A stretch of 64,000 nt of DNA from Paraburkholderia sejongensis (GTDB taxonomy: Bacteria > Pseudomonadota > Gammaproteobacteria > Burkholderiales > Burkholderiaceae), in contig NZ_JAJITD010000018.1 in NCBI RefSeq assembly GCF_020880815.1, positions 62,001-126,000 on the forward strand, in the 5' to 3' direction. A program made the translations under genes and the position numbers. The notes beneath the pieces are model-generated. The model saw only the letters and a program-made list of their open reading frames with translations, was not told the origin of the DNA and did no database searches. Below, piece after piece: positions 49,976 to 60,028 of this stretch (its first letter is position 1; each line of letters starts with the position of its first letter).

Positions 49976-52366
49976 ATGCAAGCTACGTCTCCTACGTCCC
50001 CGCCGCCCGCGCCGAAAAAGCGCAAACGCCCGTTGTGGCAGAAGCTCATCGCCGGTCTGCTCGGGCTGATCGTGGCGGGCATCGTGTGCGTGGCCCTGCT
50101 GCTCGGCTACGCGCTGGTGGTTGCCACGCCGAACCTGCCGTCGCTCGACGCGCTGACCGACTACCGCCCCAAGGTGCCGCTGCGCATCTACACGGCCGAC
50201 CACGTGCTGATCGGCGAATTCGGCGAAGAGCGGCGCGACATCGTGCACATCCAGGACGTGCCCGACAGCCTGAAGAAGGCGATTCTCGCGATCGAGGACG
50301 CGCGCTTTTACGACCACGGCGGCGTCGATCTGACCGGCATCGCGCGCGCCGGCTTCGTCGCGCTGACCAACGGCCACGCCACCCAGGGGGCCAGCACGAT
50401 CACGATGCAGGTCGCGCGCAATTTCTTCCTGTCCAGCGAGAAGACCTACACCCGCAAGATTTACGAGATGCTGCTCGCGTACAAGATCGAGTCGAAGCTG
50501 AGCAAGGATCAGATCCTCGAGGTGTACATGAACCAGATCTATCTGGGGCAGCGCGCGTACGGCTTCGCGAGCGCGGCGCGGGTGTACTTCGGCAAGGATC
50601 TGAAGGATCTGACGCTGGCCGAATCGGCGATGCTCGCCGGTCTGCCAAAGGCGCCGTCCGCATACAACCCGGTCGTCAATCCGAAGCGCGCGAAGGTGCG
50701 TCAGGAGTACATCCTGCAACGCATGTACGAGCTGCACTACATCAGCGCGGAGCAATACGACGACGCGCGCCGCCAGCCGCTCGTCGTCAAGGGCCTCGGC
50801 AAGGAGTACAGCGTGCACGCCGAGTACGTCGCGGAAATGGTGCGGCAGATGATGTACGCGCAGTATCACGAAGAGGCCTACACGCTCGGCCTGAACGTCG
50901 TGACCACGATCGATTCGGCCGACCAGGACGTCGCCTATCGCGCGCTGCGCCGCGGCCTGATGGACTACGAGCGGCGCCACGGCTATCGCGGGCCGGAGGC
51001 GTTCATCAATCTGCCGGCCGACCCCGACGAGCGCGAACAGGCAATCGACGACGCGCTGCTCGAACATCCGGATAACGGCGAGATCATCGCGGCCGTCGTC
51101 ACCGAGGCGAGCCCGAAGCAGGTGCAGGCGATGTTCATCGACGGCAACGTCGCGACGATCCAGGGCGACGGCCTGCGCTATGCGCAGTTCGCGCTCGGCA
51201 CGCGCGCGCAGCCGAATCAGCGCATCCGGCCGGGCGCGATCGTGCGGCTCGTGAAGAACGACAACGGCGACTGGTCGATCACGCAATTGCCGCAAGTGGA
51301 AGGCGCGTTCATTTCGGTGGTTCCGCAGGACGGCGCGATCCGCGCGCTGGTCGGCGGCTTCGATTTCAACAAGAACAAGTTCAATCACGTGACCCAGGCG
51401 TGGCGCCAGCCGGGTTCGAGCTTCAAGCCGTTCATCTATTCGGCGTCGCTCGAGAAGGGCCTCGGGCCGGCGACCGTGATCAACGATGCGCCGCTCTTTT
51501 TCAGCGCCGCCGAGACCGGCGGCCAGGCGTGGGAGCCGAAGAACTACGGCGGCGGCTTCGACGGTCCGATGACGATGCGCACCGCGCTGCAGAAGTCGAA
51601 GAACCTCGTGTCGATCCGCATCCTCAATCAGATCGGCACCAGATACGCGCAGCAGTACATCACGCGCTTCGGCTTCGACGCGGAGCGCCACCCCGCCTAT
51701 CTGCCGATGGCGCTCGGCGCCGGCCTCGTCACGCCGCTGCAGATGGCGGGCGCGTTCTCGGTATTCGCGAACGGCGGCTACCGGATCAATCCGTATCTGA
51801 TCGCCGAAGTCACGGATCAGCGCGGCATCGTCGTATCACGGGTGCAGCCGCTGGTGGCCGCGCAAAACGCGCCGCTCGCGATCGAACCGCGCAACGCGTA
51901 CGTGATGAACAGCCTGCTGCAGAGCGTCGCGCAGCACGGCACCGGCGCGAAGTCGAACTCGCTCAAGCGCACCGACCTCGCCGGCAAGACCGGCACCACC
52001 AACGATTCGCGCGACGCATGGTTCGCCGGCTATCAGCACACGCTCGCGGCGATCGCGTGGATCGGCTACGACAATCCGCGCAGCCTCGGCGACAAGGAAA
52101 CCGGCGGCGGCCTCGCGCTGCCGGTGTGGATCGAGTACATGGGGCGCGCGCTGAAGAACGTACCCGAGTACAAGATGCAGAGGCCCGACGGAGTGGTCGA
52201 ACTCGGCTCGGAACTGTATCTCGACGGCTTCACGCCTGGGCACGGTTTCGTGTCGACGGTCGGCGTCAGTCAGGCGACGCTCGATGCCGAAGCCGCGTCG
52301 GCCGCGCCCGCGCAGGTCGGCGAGCAGGAGAAGCAGGACATCATGAATCTGTTCCGCGGGCATTGA
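49976..52366 (+). CDS. mrcA: bifunctional penicillin-binding protein 1A
   Basis: Peptidoglycan polymerase and crosslinker anchored in the inner membrane. The 796-residue product has a basic cytoplasmic start, a membrane helix at about 24-48, a GT51 domain with catalytic Glu107 (EDARFYDHGG) and a second Glu in VYMNQIYLGQ, then the PBP1A-specific OB-like insert. The transpeptidase has Ser481-x-x-Lys484 (SSFK), Ser541-Lys-Asn543 and Lys671-Thr-Gly. Length is in the normal range. The gene is divergent from pilM, as in many proteobacteria. Confidence 0.97.
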   Translation: MQATSPTSPPPAPKKRKRPLWQKLIAGLLGLIVAGIVCVALLLGYALVVATPNLPSLDALTDYRPKVPLRIYTADHVLIGEFGEERRDIVHIQDVPDSLKKAILAIEDARFYDHGGVDLTGIARAGFVALTNGHATQGASTITMQVARNFFLSSEKTYTRKIYEMLLAYKIESKLSKDQILEVYMNQIYLGQRAYGFASAARVYFGKDLKDLTLAESAMLAGLPKAPSAYNPVVNPKRAKVRQEYILQRMYELHYISAEQYDDARRQPLVVKGLGKEYSVHAEYVAEMVRQMMYAQYHEEAYTLGLNVVTTIDSADQDVAYRALRRGLMDYERRHGYRGPEAFINLPADPDEREQAIDDALLEHPDNGEIIAAVVTEASPKQVQAMFIDGNVATIQGDGLRYAQFALGTRAQPNQRIRPGAIVRLVKNDNGDWSITQLPQVEGAFISVVPQDGAIRALVGGFDFNKNKFNHVTQAWRQPGSSFKPFIYSASLEKGLGPATVINDAPLFFSAAETGGQAWEPKNYGGGFDGPMTMRTALQKSKNLVSIRILNQIGTRYAQQYITRFGFDAERHPAYLPMALGAGLVTPLQMAGAFSVFANGGYRINPYLIAEVTDQRGIVVSRVQPLVAAQNAPLAIEPRNAYVMNSLLQSVAQHGTGAKSNSLKRTDLAGKTGTTNDSRDAWFAGYQHTLAAIAWIGYDNPRSLGDKETGGGLALPVWIEYMGRALKNVPEYKMQRPDGVVELGSELYLDGFTPGHGFVSTVGVSQATLDAEAASAAPAQVGEQEKQDIMNLFRGH

Positions 52367-52400
52367 GGCCGCGTTAGCGTTTCAGCAGAGGTCTTTGCAG

Positions 52401-52447
52401 AAAATAAAAAACCGCCGCGATTAAAACCCGCGGCGGTTTTTTATTTT
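52401..52447. terminator. bidirectional terminator between mrcA and cyaY
   Basis: AAAATAAAAAACCGCCGCG and CGCGGCGGTTTTTTATTTT arms with a short loop. T-tracts stand on both strands, fitting the convergent genes. Confidence 0.93.
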
Positions 52448-52483
52448 GGAGTGCGGCGAATTACGCACGCACCGCGGCGCCGC

Positions 52484-52804
52484 TTACGGCGCCTCGAAGC
52501 GCACCGGCTCGCCCGCCTGCTCGGTCGCATATTGCGTCAATGCGGCGAAAAACTCGTTGCCGCTGCGCGTGTCGCGCCATTCGCCGTCGTTGAAACGGTA
52601 GTGAAAACCGCCGGCTTTCGCGGCGATCCAGATCTCTTTCATCGGCGGCTGCAGGTTGACGATGATCTTCGTGCGGTTCTCGAATTCGAGCGTCAGAACG
52701 TTGCCGCTGCGCTCGAGTTCGATGTCGGCGTCGATGTCGTCGACCGCGCTCTCGATGGCGGCCAGCACGGCTTCCGCACGGGTCAGGTAATCACTATCGG
52801 ACAT
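52484..52804 (-). CDS. cyaY: frataxin-like iron-sulfur assembly protein CyaY
   Basis: Iron-binding regulator of cysteine desulfurase in cluster assembly. The 106-residue product has the acidic first helix (about 1-35), the beta-sheet with ERSGNVLTLEF, NLQPPMKEIWIAA and the final helix. The ATG at 52804 has TGGAG eight bases upstream. It is divergent from lptM-lysA, a neighbourhood similar to that of E. coli (cyaY-lptM-dapF). Confidence 0.95.
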   Translation of the reverse strand: MSDSDYLTRAEAVLAAIESAVDDIDADIELERSGNVLTLEFENRTKIIVNLQPPMKEIWIAAKAGGFHYRFNDGEWRDTRSGNEFFAALTQYATEQAGEPVRFEAP

Positions 52805-52839
52805 GCTAAACTCCATCGATTATTCATTCAGGGACAGTC

Positions 52840-53172
52840 ATGCGAGTCGTAACTCGGATGCGAGCGGCGGCGCCCGGCCGCGCGATTGTAGCGGTTCTGG
52901 CCATTCTCGCAGGTTGCACGCTAACCGGCTGCGGCCAACGCGGCTCGCTCTATCTGCCGACAGTACCGCCGCTGCCCGCTGCGCCGGCGCATCGCACGCA
53001 AACTCCGCCGCCGGAGCAAACCCAACCAGCCGACGACACCAGCTCGATCCCGGACACCTCCGGCACGCCGCTATCGCTCGCGCCGGACGAACAACTGTCC
53101 ACGCCGCCCGCTTCCGCCGCGTCGGGTCCTTCGGCACCGCTGCCCGCCTCTGCTGCCCCTTCTGTTCAATAA
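52840..53172 (+). CDS. lptM: LptM (YifL-type) small lipoprotein
   Basis: Short lipoprotein that in E. coli assists assembly of the LPS translocon LptDE. The lipobox is LTGC with Cys31, followed by the family signature GQRGSLYLP; a second potential box LAGC (Cys26) precedes it. The rest is a Pro/Ser/Ala-rich tail to residue 110, longer than in E. coli LptM (67 residues). It lies nine bases before lysA and is probably cotranscribed with it. Confidence 0.88.
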   Translation: MRVVTRMRAAAPGRAIVAVLAILAGCTLTGCGQRGSLYLPTVPPLPAAPAHRTQTPPPEQTQPADDTSSIPDTSGTPLSLAPDEQLSTPPASAASGPSAPLPASAAPSVQ

Positions 53173-53181
53173 GACTTCCGC

Positions 53182-54444
53182 ATGACTCGATCCGCATTTG
53201 ACTACGTCGACGGCGTATTGCACGCCGAAGGCGTGTCCGCCGTTTCTCTCGCCGAGCAGTTCGGCACGCCGCTTTATGTCTATTCGCGCGCCGCGCTGAC
53301 CGCCGCGTGGAACGCCTATGCGGGCGCCTGCGCGGGCCGTCGCGCGAGCGTGCACGTAGCCGTGAAGGCCAACAGCAATCTCGCGGTGCTGAACGTGTTC
53401 GCGCGTCTCGGCGCGGGTTTCGACATCGTCTCGGGCGGTGAACTCGCGCGCGTGCTCGCGGCCGGCGGCAAAGCGGAAAACACCGTGTTTTCCGGGGTCG
53501 GCAAGCAGGCGGGCGAAATGCGCGACGCGCTCGCGGCCGGCGTCAAATGCTTCAACGTCGAATCGATTCCCGAGCTCGACCGCCTGAATGCGGTCGCCGG
53601 CGAAATGGGCAAGAAGGCGCCGGTATCGCTGCGCGTGAATCCGGACGTCGACGCGAAAACGCATCCGTACATCTCCACCGGACTGAAGTCGAACAAGTTC
53701 GGCGTCGCGTTCGAAGACGCGCGCGCGACCTACCAGGCGGCTGCGGCGATGGCGCATCTCAAAGTGGTCGGGATCGACTGCCATATCGGCTCGCAGATCA
53801 CTGAAGTCGCGCCGTATCTCGACGCGATCGACAAGGTGCTGGAACTCGTCGAACAGATCGAGCAGGACGGCATCACGATTCGCCATATCGACGTCGGCGG
53901 TGGCCTGGGCATCACGTACGACGACGAAACCCCGCCGGAAATCGGCGAGTTCGTGCGCACGGTGCTCGATCGCATCGAAGTGCGCGGTCACGGCCATCGT
54001 GAGGTGTATTTCGAGCCGGGCCGCTCGCTGGTCGGCAATGCGGGCGTGCTGCTCACGCAGGTGGAATTCCTGAAGCCGGGCGCGGAAAAGAACTTCGCGA
54101 TCGTCGACGCGGCAATGACCGACCTTGCGCGCCCCGCGATGTACGACGCGTATCACGCGATCGAGCCGGTCGTGAAGCGCGACGTTCCCGCACATGTGTA
54201 CGACGTGGTCGGCCCGGTCTGCGAAAGCGGCGACTGGCTCGGCCGCGAACGACTTCTCGCAGTCGAACCGGGCGACCTGCTGGCGATCCGCTCGGCCGGC
54301 GCGTACGGCTTTGTGATGAGTTCGAACTACAACACGCGCGGACGTGCGGCCGAAGTGATGGTGGATGGTACACAGGCGCATGTGGTTCGCGCGCGCGAGG
54401 AAGCTCAGCAGTTGTTTGCGGGCGAAACCATTTTGCCGGCGTAA
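53182..54444 (+). CDS. lysA: diaminopimelate decarboxylase
   Basis: Last step of lysine synthesis; PLP enzyme of fold type III. The 420-residue product has PLP Lys62 (VAVKANSN), the GIDCHIGSQI and GGGLGITY strands, EPGRSLVGNAG, and the substrate motif CESGDWLGRER. It follows lptM closely and ends before a strong hairpin. Confidence 0.97.
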   Translation: MTRSAFDYVDGVLHAEGVSAVSLAEQFGTPLYVYSRAALTAAWNAYAGACAGRRASVHVAVKANSNLAVLNVFARLGAGFDIVSGGELARVLAAGGKAENTVFSGVGKQAGEMRDALAAGVKCFNVESIPELDRLNAVAGEMGKKAPVSLRVNPDVDAKTHPYISTGLKSNKFGVAFEDARATYQAAAAMAHLKVVGIDCHIGSQITEVAPYLDAIDKVLELVEQIEQDGITIRHIDVGGGLGITYDDETPPEIGEFVRTVLDRIEVRGHGHREVYFEPGRSLVGNAGVLLTQVEFLKPGAEKNFAIVDAAMTDLARPAMYDAYHAIEPVVKRDVPAHVYDVVGPVCESGDWLGRERLLAVEPGDLLAIRSAGAYGFVMSSNYNTRGRAAEVMVDGTQAHVVRAREEAQQLFAGETILPA

Positions 54445-54496
54445 ACGTCGTGTCGGTGCAGGTGTCCCTGTCGGGCGCCTCACACCGCTTGCGATG

Positions 54497-54529
54497 AAAA
54501 AAGGCGATGTCATTGCGACATCGCCTTTT
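54497..54529. terminator. bidirectional terminator between lysA and msrQ
   Basis: AAAAAAGGCGATGTC - ATTG - CGACATCGCCTTTT; A/T tracts on both sides suit the convergent genes. Confidence 0.92.
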
Positions 54530-54596
54530 GCTTATCGGGCCTATGGGGCCTGCTGTTTTATGGCCATCTAAAGCGCGCCTGGCATCACCGTCACGC

Positions 54597-55352
54597 TCAC
54601 CGCCGCTGCGCCCTCGCCGCTCGCTCGCGCAACCACACCACCAAACGCCAGCCGAGCAGCGCGATCATGATCGCGCCGTAAATCTTCGGCAGCAGCAGAT
54701 CGTGCTTGCCGGCCTTCATCCACCAGAAGTGCAGTATCGCGAGCGCACCGATCGCGTAAATCGAACGATGCAGCGTCTGCCAGCGTCGTCCGAGCTTGCG
54801 CACCATCGCGCGCGGCGAGGTCGCGGCGAGCGCGATCAGCAGCACGAACCCGGCGAAGCCGACGGTGATGAACGGCCGCTTGCCGATGTCCTTCAGGATC
54901 GCCGCGAGATCGAACCACTTGTCGAACCACAGATATGTGGTGAAGTGCAGCGTCGCGTAGAAGAACGCGTAGAGCCCGAGCATGCGCCGCAAGCGCACGA
55001 ACGCGGCGACGCCGGTCAGGCGGCGCAACGGCGTGACCGCCAGCGTGATGCACAAAAACACCAGCGTCCACAGGCCGGTCGAGCGCGTGATGAATTCGAT
55101 CGGATTCGCGCCGAGCCGGTCGGTCACGCCGAACAGCACGAGACGCGCAAGCGGATACAGCGCCGCGACGAACACCACGACTTTCGCCGGCACGATCCAG
55201 CGCGCGCCGCCAGCGGCCCGTTGCGCGGTCCCTGCGGACGCCGCCGACGCCGCCGTCGCTGTGGACGCACCGCGCGCACGCGCCGCCGCGCGTGTCGCCA
55301 GCGGTTCGCCCCGTGTCGCAGGCGGAGTCGCAGGTTGGGTGTCGGAAGCCAT
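54597..55352 (-). CDS. msrQ: heme-binding membrane subunit MsrQ
   Basis: Heme b membrane protein that passes quinol electrons to MsrP for repair of oxidised methionines in the periplasm. The 251-residue product has a 50-residue Ala/Thr-rich cytoplasmic N-terminus absent from E. coli MsrQ and about six helices with the histidines in YATLHFTTYLWFDKW, TLHRSIYAIGALAILHFWW. It follows msrP after ten bases. Confidence 0.94.
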   Translation of the reverse strand: MASDTQPATPPATRGEPLATRAAARARGASTATAASAASAGTAQRAAGGARWIVPAKVVVFVAALYPLARLVLFGVTDRLGANPIEFITRSTGLWTLVFLCITLAVTPLRRLTGVAAFVRLRRMLGLYAFFYATLHFTTYLWFDKWFDLAAILKDIGKRPFITVGFAGFVLLIALAATSPRAMVRKLGRRWQTLHRSIYAIGALAILHFWWMKAGKHDLLLPKIYGAIMIALLGWRLVVWLRERAARAQRR

Positions 55353-55362
55353 TATCTAAGCC

Positions 55363-56358
55363 TCAGAAGTTCTTCTTCAGGTCCATGCCCTGATACAGCG
55401 ACGCGACCTGATCGCCATAGCCGTTGAACATCAGCGTCTTGCGCTTCGGCGTGAAAAAGCCGTCTTCGCCGATGCGCCTCTCGGTCGCCTGGCTCCAGCG
55501 CGGATGATCGACGTTGGGGTTCACGTTCGAATAGAAGCCGTACTCGTTCGCAGCATAGGTATTCCAGCTGGTCGGCGGCTGCTTTTCGACGAAGCGGATC
55601 TTCACCAGCGACTTCGCGCTCTTGAAGCCGTACTTCCAGGGCACCACGACGCGCACCGGCGCGCCGTTCTGATTCGGCAGCACCTGACCGTAGACGCCCA
55701 TCGTCAGCAGCGTCAGCGGGTTCATCGCTTCGTCCATCCGCAGACCTTCCGAGTACGGCCAGTCGAGCACCGGCGTTGATAGTCCGGGCATCTGCGACTG
55801 ATCGGCCAGCGTGATGAACTGCACGTATTTCGCGTTGCCGGTCGGCTCCACGCGCTTGATCAGCTCCGCGAGCGGCACGCCGACCCACGGAATCACCATC
55901 GACCATCCTTCGACGCAACGCAGCCGGTACACCCGTTCCTCGAGCGGCGCGAGCTTCAGCAGCTCATCGAGGTCGTACACCTTCGGATTCCTGATCGCGC
56001 CCTCGACGCTGACCTTCCACGGCCGCGGCCGCAACGAGCCGGCGTTTTGCGCGGGATCGGATTTGTCGGTGCCGAACTCGTAGAAGTTGTTGTACGTCGT
56101 GATGTCCTTGAACGGCGTGACCTTGTCGAGCGCGACGAACTTCGCGTTGGTCTTCGCCGCCAGTTTCTGCGCCTTCGGGTCCGGCGACGAGTACTCGGCG
56201 AGCGCCTCGCCGCTCACGCCGATCAGGCTGCCGAGCGCCATCGCGCCGGCCGCCTGCAGGATGCGCCGGCGGTTCTCGAATACGTGTTGCGGGGTGATTT
56301 CGCTGCGCGCGATGTCATCGCCGGTCAGTTGAATTCTGTCGCTTCGCTTGATCCACAT
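55363..56358 (-). CDS. msrP: periplasmic methionine sulfoxide reductase, molybdopterin subunit MsrP
   Basis: Molybdenum-cofactor enzyme that reduces methionine sulfoxide in periplasmic proteins. The 331-residue product has a Tat signal with Arg-Arg-Arg at 30-32 and a hydrophobic core to about 54. The molybdenum ligand is Cys148 (YRLRCVEGWSMV). The ATG at 56358 has AAGGAG eight bases before it and sets the usual N-terminus (MWIKRSDRI). Coupled with msrQ and dependent on the Tat system whose genes begin this window. Confidence 0.96.
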   Translation of the reverse strand: MWIKRSDRIQLTGDDIARSEITPQHVFENRRRILQAAGAMALGSLIGVSGEALAEYSSPDPKAQKLAAKTNAKFVALDKVTPFKDITTYNNFYEFGTDKSDPAQNAGSLRPRPWKVSVEGAIRNPKVYDLDELLKLAPLEERVYRLRCVEGWSMVIPWVGVPLAELIKRVEPTGNAKYVQFITLADQSQMPGLSTPVLDWPYSEGLRMDEAMNPLTLLTMGVYGQVLPNQNGAPVRVVVPWKYGFKSAKSLVKIRFVEKQPPTSWNTYAANEYGFYSNVNPNVDHPRWSQATERRIGEDGFFTPKRKTLMFNGYGDQVASLYQGMDLKKNF

Positions 56359-56504
56359 CGTGCTGCTCCTTGCCGGCCCCGCCGCTCGCTGCGGCTCGCG
56401 GGGCCTGTGTGGTGATCGTCCGTTCGCAGACATCCGTGCTGCGCGGACCATACGTAGGTGCTCGATGGGTGAACACGGGCACGCAACGAATATTCCTTTG
56501 GCCA

Positions 56505-56539
56505 TAAAAAAACCGCCGGTGCAAAGCACGCGGCGGTTT
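56505..56539 (-). terminator. intrinsic terminator after ccsA
   Basis: Minus strand ACCGCCGCG - TGCTTTG - CACCGGCGGT followed by TTTTTT; it lies 34 bases past the ccsA stop and separates it from msrP. Confidence 0.85.
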
Positions 56540-56572
56540 CGATCGACTGTTGCCGATACGACGCGGCAGCGC

Positions 56573-57781
56573 TTACAGCTTGCCGTAGCTATGCAGGCCC
56601 GACAGGAACATGTTCACGCCGAGGAACGCGAAGGTCGTGACCAGCAGGCCGGTCAGCGCCCACCATGCGGCGACCGCGCCGCGCAGGCCCTTCATCAGAC
56701 GCATGTGCAGCCACGCAGCGTAGTTCAACCACACGATCAGCGCCCACGTTTCCTTCGGGTCCCAGCTCCAGTAGCCGCCCCAGGCTTCCGCGGCCCACAG
56801 CGCGCCGAGAATCGTCGCGATCGTGAAAAACGCGAAGCCGACCGCGATCGACTTGTACATAACGTCGTCCAGCACCTCGAGCGCCGGCAGTCGATCGCTG
56901 AGCACGCCGCGCTCCTTCGCCAGATACGCGACCGCGACCATCGCCGACAACGCGAAGCTGCCATAACCGATGAAGTTCGCCGGCACGTGGATCTTCATCC
57001 ACCAGCTTTGCAGCGCCGGCACGAGCGGCTGGATCTGCTGCGCGTCGCGCGCCACCGAGTACCACATCAGGAAGCCGACCGCCGCGCTGATCACCAGCAG
57101 CACGAACGCGCCGAGCGCGCGCGTGTTGTAGTGCTGTTCATAGTACAGATAGAACAGCGCGGTGATCAGGCTGAACAGCACGAATACTTCATACAGATTC
57201 GAGATCGGAATATGGCCGACGTCGGAGCCGATCAGGTACGACTCGTACCAGCGCACCATCAGCCCGACGAAGCCCATCAGCACCGCGACCCACGTCATCT
57301 TCGAGCCGATCGCCGCGCCGGTCGGCGAGCGCGACAGCAACCCGATCCAGTAGAACACGGTCGCGAATACGAACAGCGCGCTCATCCACAGGATCGCGGA
57401 CTGGCTCGACAGGAAGTACTTGAGAAAGAACGCGGTATCCGCGCGGCTCAGATCGCCCTGGTAAATCTGAATGGCCAGCAGCGACAGCGCGGCAATCCCG
57501 ACCATCAGCGGCCGCACCGGTTTCCAGCGCCAGCCGAGCACGACGAACACCGGCACCGAGCACACCAGCACAAGCTTGTCGTAGTAATTCATGAACGGGT
57601 GATAGCGCGACAGCGCAAACCCGGCACCCGCGACGAGCAGCAGCGCAAACAGCCAGTCGAAGATGCCGAGCCGTTTCAGGAACGGCCGGTCGTCGTATTG
57701 CGCCAGTTCGGGCAGAGCGCCCGCGAACGCCTTGTCGGCGCGCTTGGCGGAAGAGGATGAGGAAACCTGAGTCAAGTCCAT
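56573..57781 (-). CDS. ccsA: System II cytochrome c biogenesis protein CcsA (ResC; often named CcsB)
   Basis: Membrane heme-handling protein that together with ResB attaches heme to apocytochromes in the periplasm. The 402-residue product has about eight helices and the tryptophan-rich WWD heme motif WGGYWSWDPKETWAL, with His residues before and after it (KIHVPANFIGYG, AAWLHMRLMKG). It begins four bases after the resB stop. Nomenclature varies between CcsA and CcsB. Confidence 0.95.
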   Translation of the reverse strand: MDLTQVSSSSSAKRADKAFAGALPELAQYDDRPFLKRLGIFDWLFALLLVAGAGFALSRYHPFMNYYDKLVLVCSVPVFVVLGWRWKPVRPLMVGIAALSLLAIQIYQGDLSRADTAFFLKYFLSSQSAILWMSALFVFATVFYWIGLLSRSPTGAAIGSKMTWVAVLMGFVGLMVRWYESYLIGSDVGHIPISNLYEVFVLFSLITALFYLYYEQHYNTRALGAFVLLVISAAVGFLMWYSVARDAQQIQPLVPALQSWWMKIHVPANFIGYGSFALSAMVAVAYLAKERGVLSDRLPALEVLDDVMYKSIAVGFAFFTIATILGALWAAEAWGGYWSWDPKETWALIVWLNYAAWLHMRLMKGLRGAVAAWWALTGLLVTTFAFLGVNMFLSGLHSYGKL

Positions 57782-57785
57782 GATC

Positions 57786-60008
57786 TTACCGGGTCGAATC
57801 CTGTGAGCTTGCGTGCGGCGCGGCGGCCTGGGCGGCCTGGGCGGACGGGGCGGCGGCGTCGGCTGCTTCGATGAGCTTCGCGCCGAGCGCGTTGCCCACG
57901 GCGTCGCGCGTCTGGACGAACTCTTTTTCGAAGTCGAGCGTCTTGCGTGCGCTCGACATCGCCATCACGACGCTGGTGCCGTGGTCCGTGTCCTTGAGCC
58001 AGAACCACAGCCGGCGTTCGCGCACGTAGAACATCGAGAAGATGCCCAATACGAGAAGCAGGCTGCCAAGATACACGACTTTTTTGCCCGGCGCGCGCGT
58101 CAACTGAAATACCGAAGCTTGCACCTGCTTGAAGGAGTCAAGCTGCAAATAGACCGGCGATCCATACAGAAAGCTGTCGGATATCGCATTCAGCGAACTC
58201 TGGATGAAGCGGCTCGATTCCGCGTTGGCCGCGGCGGCGGGCTCGCCGAGCTGCTGGCGCGACAGTTGCCACAGATCCCACGTCACGCCTTCCAGCATGC
58301 GCAGCAGCAAGCCCGCGGCCTTCTCCTGCTCGCCCTTCGGCACCGACCGGTCGATAAAGCCGGCGATCGCCTGGAAGCCGCCGAGCGTCTCGCCGTTCGG
58401 CATCTTCATGCTGGCGTCGGCGCCCGAGAACAGGGTCAATACGCGCGATGCGCTTTCTTCCAGATGCTGCTGCAGTTCCGGGTTCGAGCCGGGCACCGAG
58501 CGCTGGGCGAACTGGTGCGCGGCGGTGGCCCGCATCGCCGGGTCTTCGAGAGTCGCGCGCAGGTGCATCCATTCGTTCAGCGAGCCGCCGCTGTCGGCGG
58601 GGATGCGCAGATAGCGGAACGGGTCGTTCGGATTCATGCGCATGCCGGCGAGGAACGTCTTTTCGCCGTTCACGTCGACCGGCAGCATGTAGTTGTTGTA
58701 CTCGCGCGCCTGGCCGTCCTTGCCGCGAATCTTGTACTGCACCGACGGGCCGACGTTGTGCAGATCGAGCGGTTTCGAGGTCTTCGCGCCGGAGCCGAGA
58801 CGCTCGTCGAACGCTTCCTTCAGCGAGCGGTGCGCGGCGACCCCGCGTGCGTCGTTCTGGCCGTTGCCGTTCGAGATGTTTTCGACGTTGATCGCGCGGA
58901 AGTCGGTGAATTCGACGGTCTGGCCGTCGGCGAGCGCCGTGGCCGTGCTCAACGGCGCAGTGCCGCCGATCGTGCCGCCGAACGGCGCGGTCTTCGCGCT
59001 GGCGCCGGTCATCGGGTATGCGGTCATCTGCATCTGCGAGCCGCCGTCCTGGAAGCTCGACTGATAGATCGACACGCCGTCGTATTCGAACGGCTTGTTG
59101 ACCTCGATGCGCGCCGGCACGCGCGCACCCGTCTTGTGGTCGATCACGACGATATCGCTGGCGAACAGCTTCGGCATGCCGGTCGTGTAGTAATCGACGA
59201 TGAACTTGTTCAGCTCGATCGAAAACGGCAGGTCCTGGATCAGCGAGCCGTTCGGCTGGTTCAGGATCGCGGTCGACACGTGCTGGCCTTCCGGCACCCA
59301 CGCGTAGCCGCGGAACGTCGGGTTCGACTGCGATAGCCGGTGCTCGGGCGGGATCTCACTGATCATCGTGTTCGCGTTGATCGGCGACTTGTCGAACAGC
59401 CACATCTGCAGCTTGACCGGCAGATTGCTATCGAGCAGACCGCCGAGACAGATCACGACGATCGCGAGGTGCGCGGAGATATAACCGAACCTCGTCAGCG
59501 CGCCGCGCTTCGCGGCGATCAGCGTCGCCCCTTCCGACTCGCGCGTGACGAACTTGTAGCCGAGCTTCGCCGACAGCTTGCCGAGCACCGCCGCGGTTTG
59601 CACGCGCGTGCCGTGCACCGCGAACTCGCCCTTGTGATGAAACGCGCGCAGGCTGCCTTCGCGGACCTTGTCCTTCCAGCTTTTCGCGTCGGCGAGCATC
59701 TTCGGCGCATTGCGGATCACGCACAGCGACACCGACACCATCAGAAAGCCGAGGATCAGCATGAACCACCACGAGCTGTACACCGTGTACAGGCTCAGCG
59801 CGCGGAAGATGTCCGCCCAGAACGGGCCGAACTGGTTGACGTAGTTGGGGTAGGGATCGTCCTGCGTAAGGACGGTGCCGATTATGCTGGCGATCGACAG
59901 AATCACGAGCAGCGCGATGGCGAAACGCATCGAACTCAGGAGCTCGATGATGCTGCGCGTGACGCGATTGCCCGACTTCGACTGCAGACCCGACGTGGTG
60001 ACGCTCAT
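57786..60008 (-). CDS. resB: System II cytochrome c biogenesis protein ResB (Ccs1)
   Basis: Partner of CcsA in cytochrome c maturation. The 740-residue product has N-terminal membrane helices (about 20-50, 75-100 and 175-195), a periplasmic domain of about 450 residues and a final helix near 645-665, followed by a cytoplasmic Ala-rich tail. FHHKGEF, GYISAHLAIVVICLGGL and PFEYDGVSIYQSSFQDGG are characteristic. It is preceded by a terminator, so it is probably transcribed separately from the cytochrome c gene. Confidence 0.95.
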   Translation of the reverse strand: MSVTTSGLQSKSGNRVTRSIIELLSSMRFAIALLVILSIASIIGTVLTQDDPYPNYVNQFGPFWADIFRALSLYTVYSSWWFMLILGFLMVSVSLCVIRNAPKMLADAKSWKDKVREGSLRAFHHKGEFAVHGTRVQTAAVLGKLSAKLGYKFVTRESEGATLIAAKRGALTRFGYISAHLAIVVICLGGLLDSNLPVKLQMWLFDKSPINANTMISEIPPEHRLSQSNPTFRGYAWVPEGQHVSTAILNQPNGSLIQDLPFSIELNKFIVDYYTTGMPKLFASDIVVIDHKTGARVPARIEVNKPFEYDGVSIYQSSFQDGGSQMQMTAYPMTGASAKTAPFGGTIGGTAPLSTATALADGQTVEFTDFRAINVENISNGNGQNDARGVAAHRSLKEAFDERLGSGAKTSKPLDLHNVGPSVQYKIRGKDGQAREYNNYMLPVDVNGEKTFLAGMRMNPNDPFRYLRIPADSGGSLNEWMHLRATLEDPAMRATAAHQFAQRSVPGSNPELQQHLEESASRVLTLFSGADASMKMPNGETLGGFQAIAGFIDRSVPKGEQEKAAGLLLRMLEGVTWDLWQLSRQQLGEPAAAANAESSRFIQSSLNAISDSFLYGSPVYLQLDSFKQVQASVFQLTRAPGKKVVYLGSLLLVLGIFSMFYVRERRLWFWLKDTDHGTSVVMAMSSARKTLDFEKEFVQTRDAVGNALGAKLIEAADAAAPSAQAAQAAAPHASSQDSTR

Positions 60009-60028
60009 TCAAACTCCGACTGAACAGC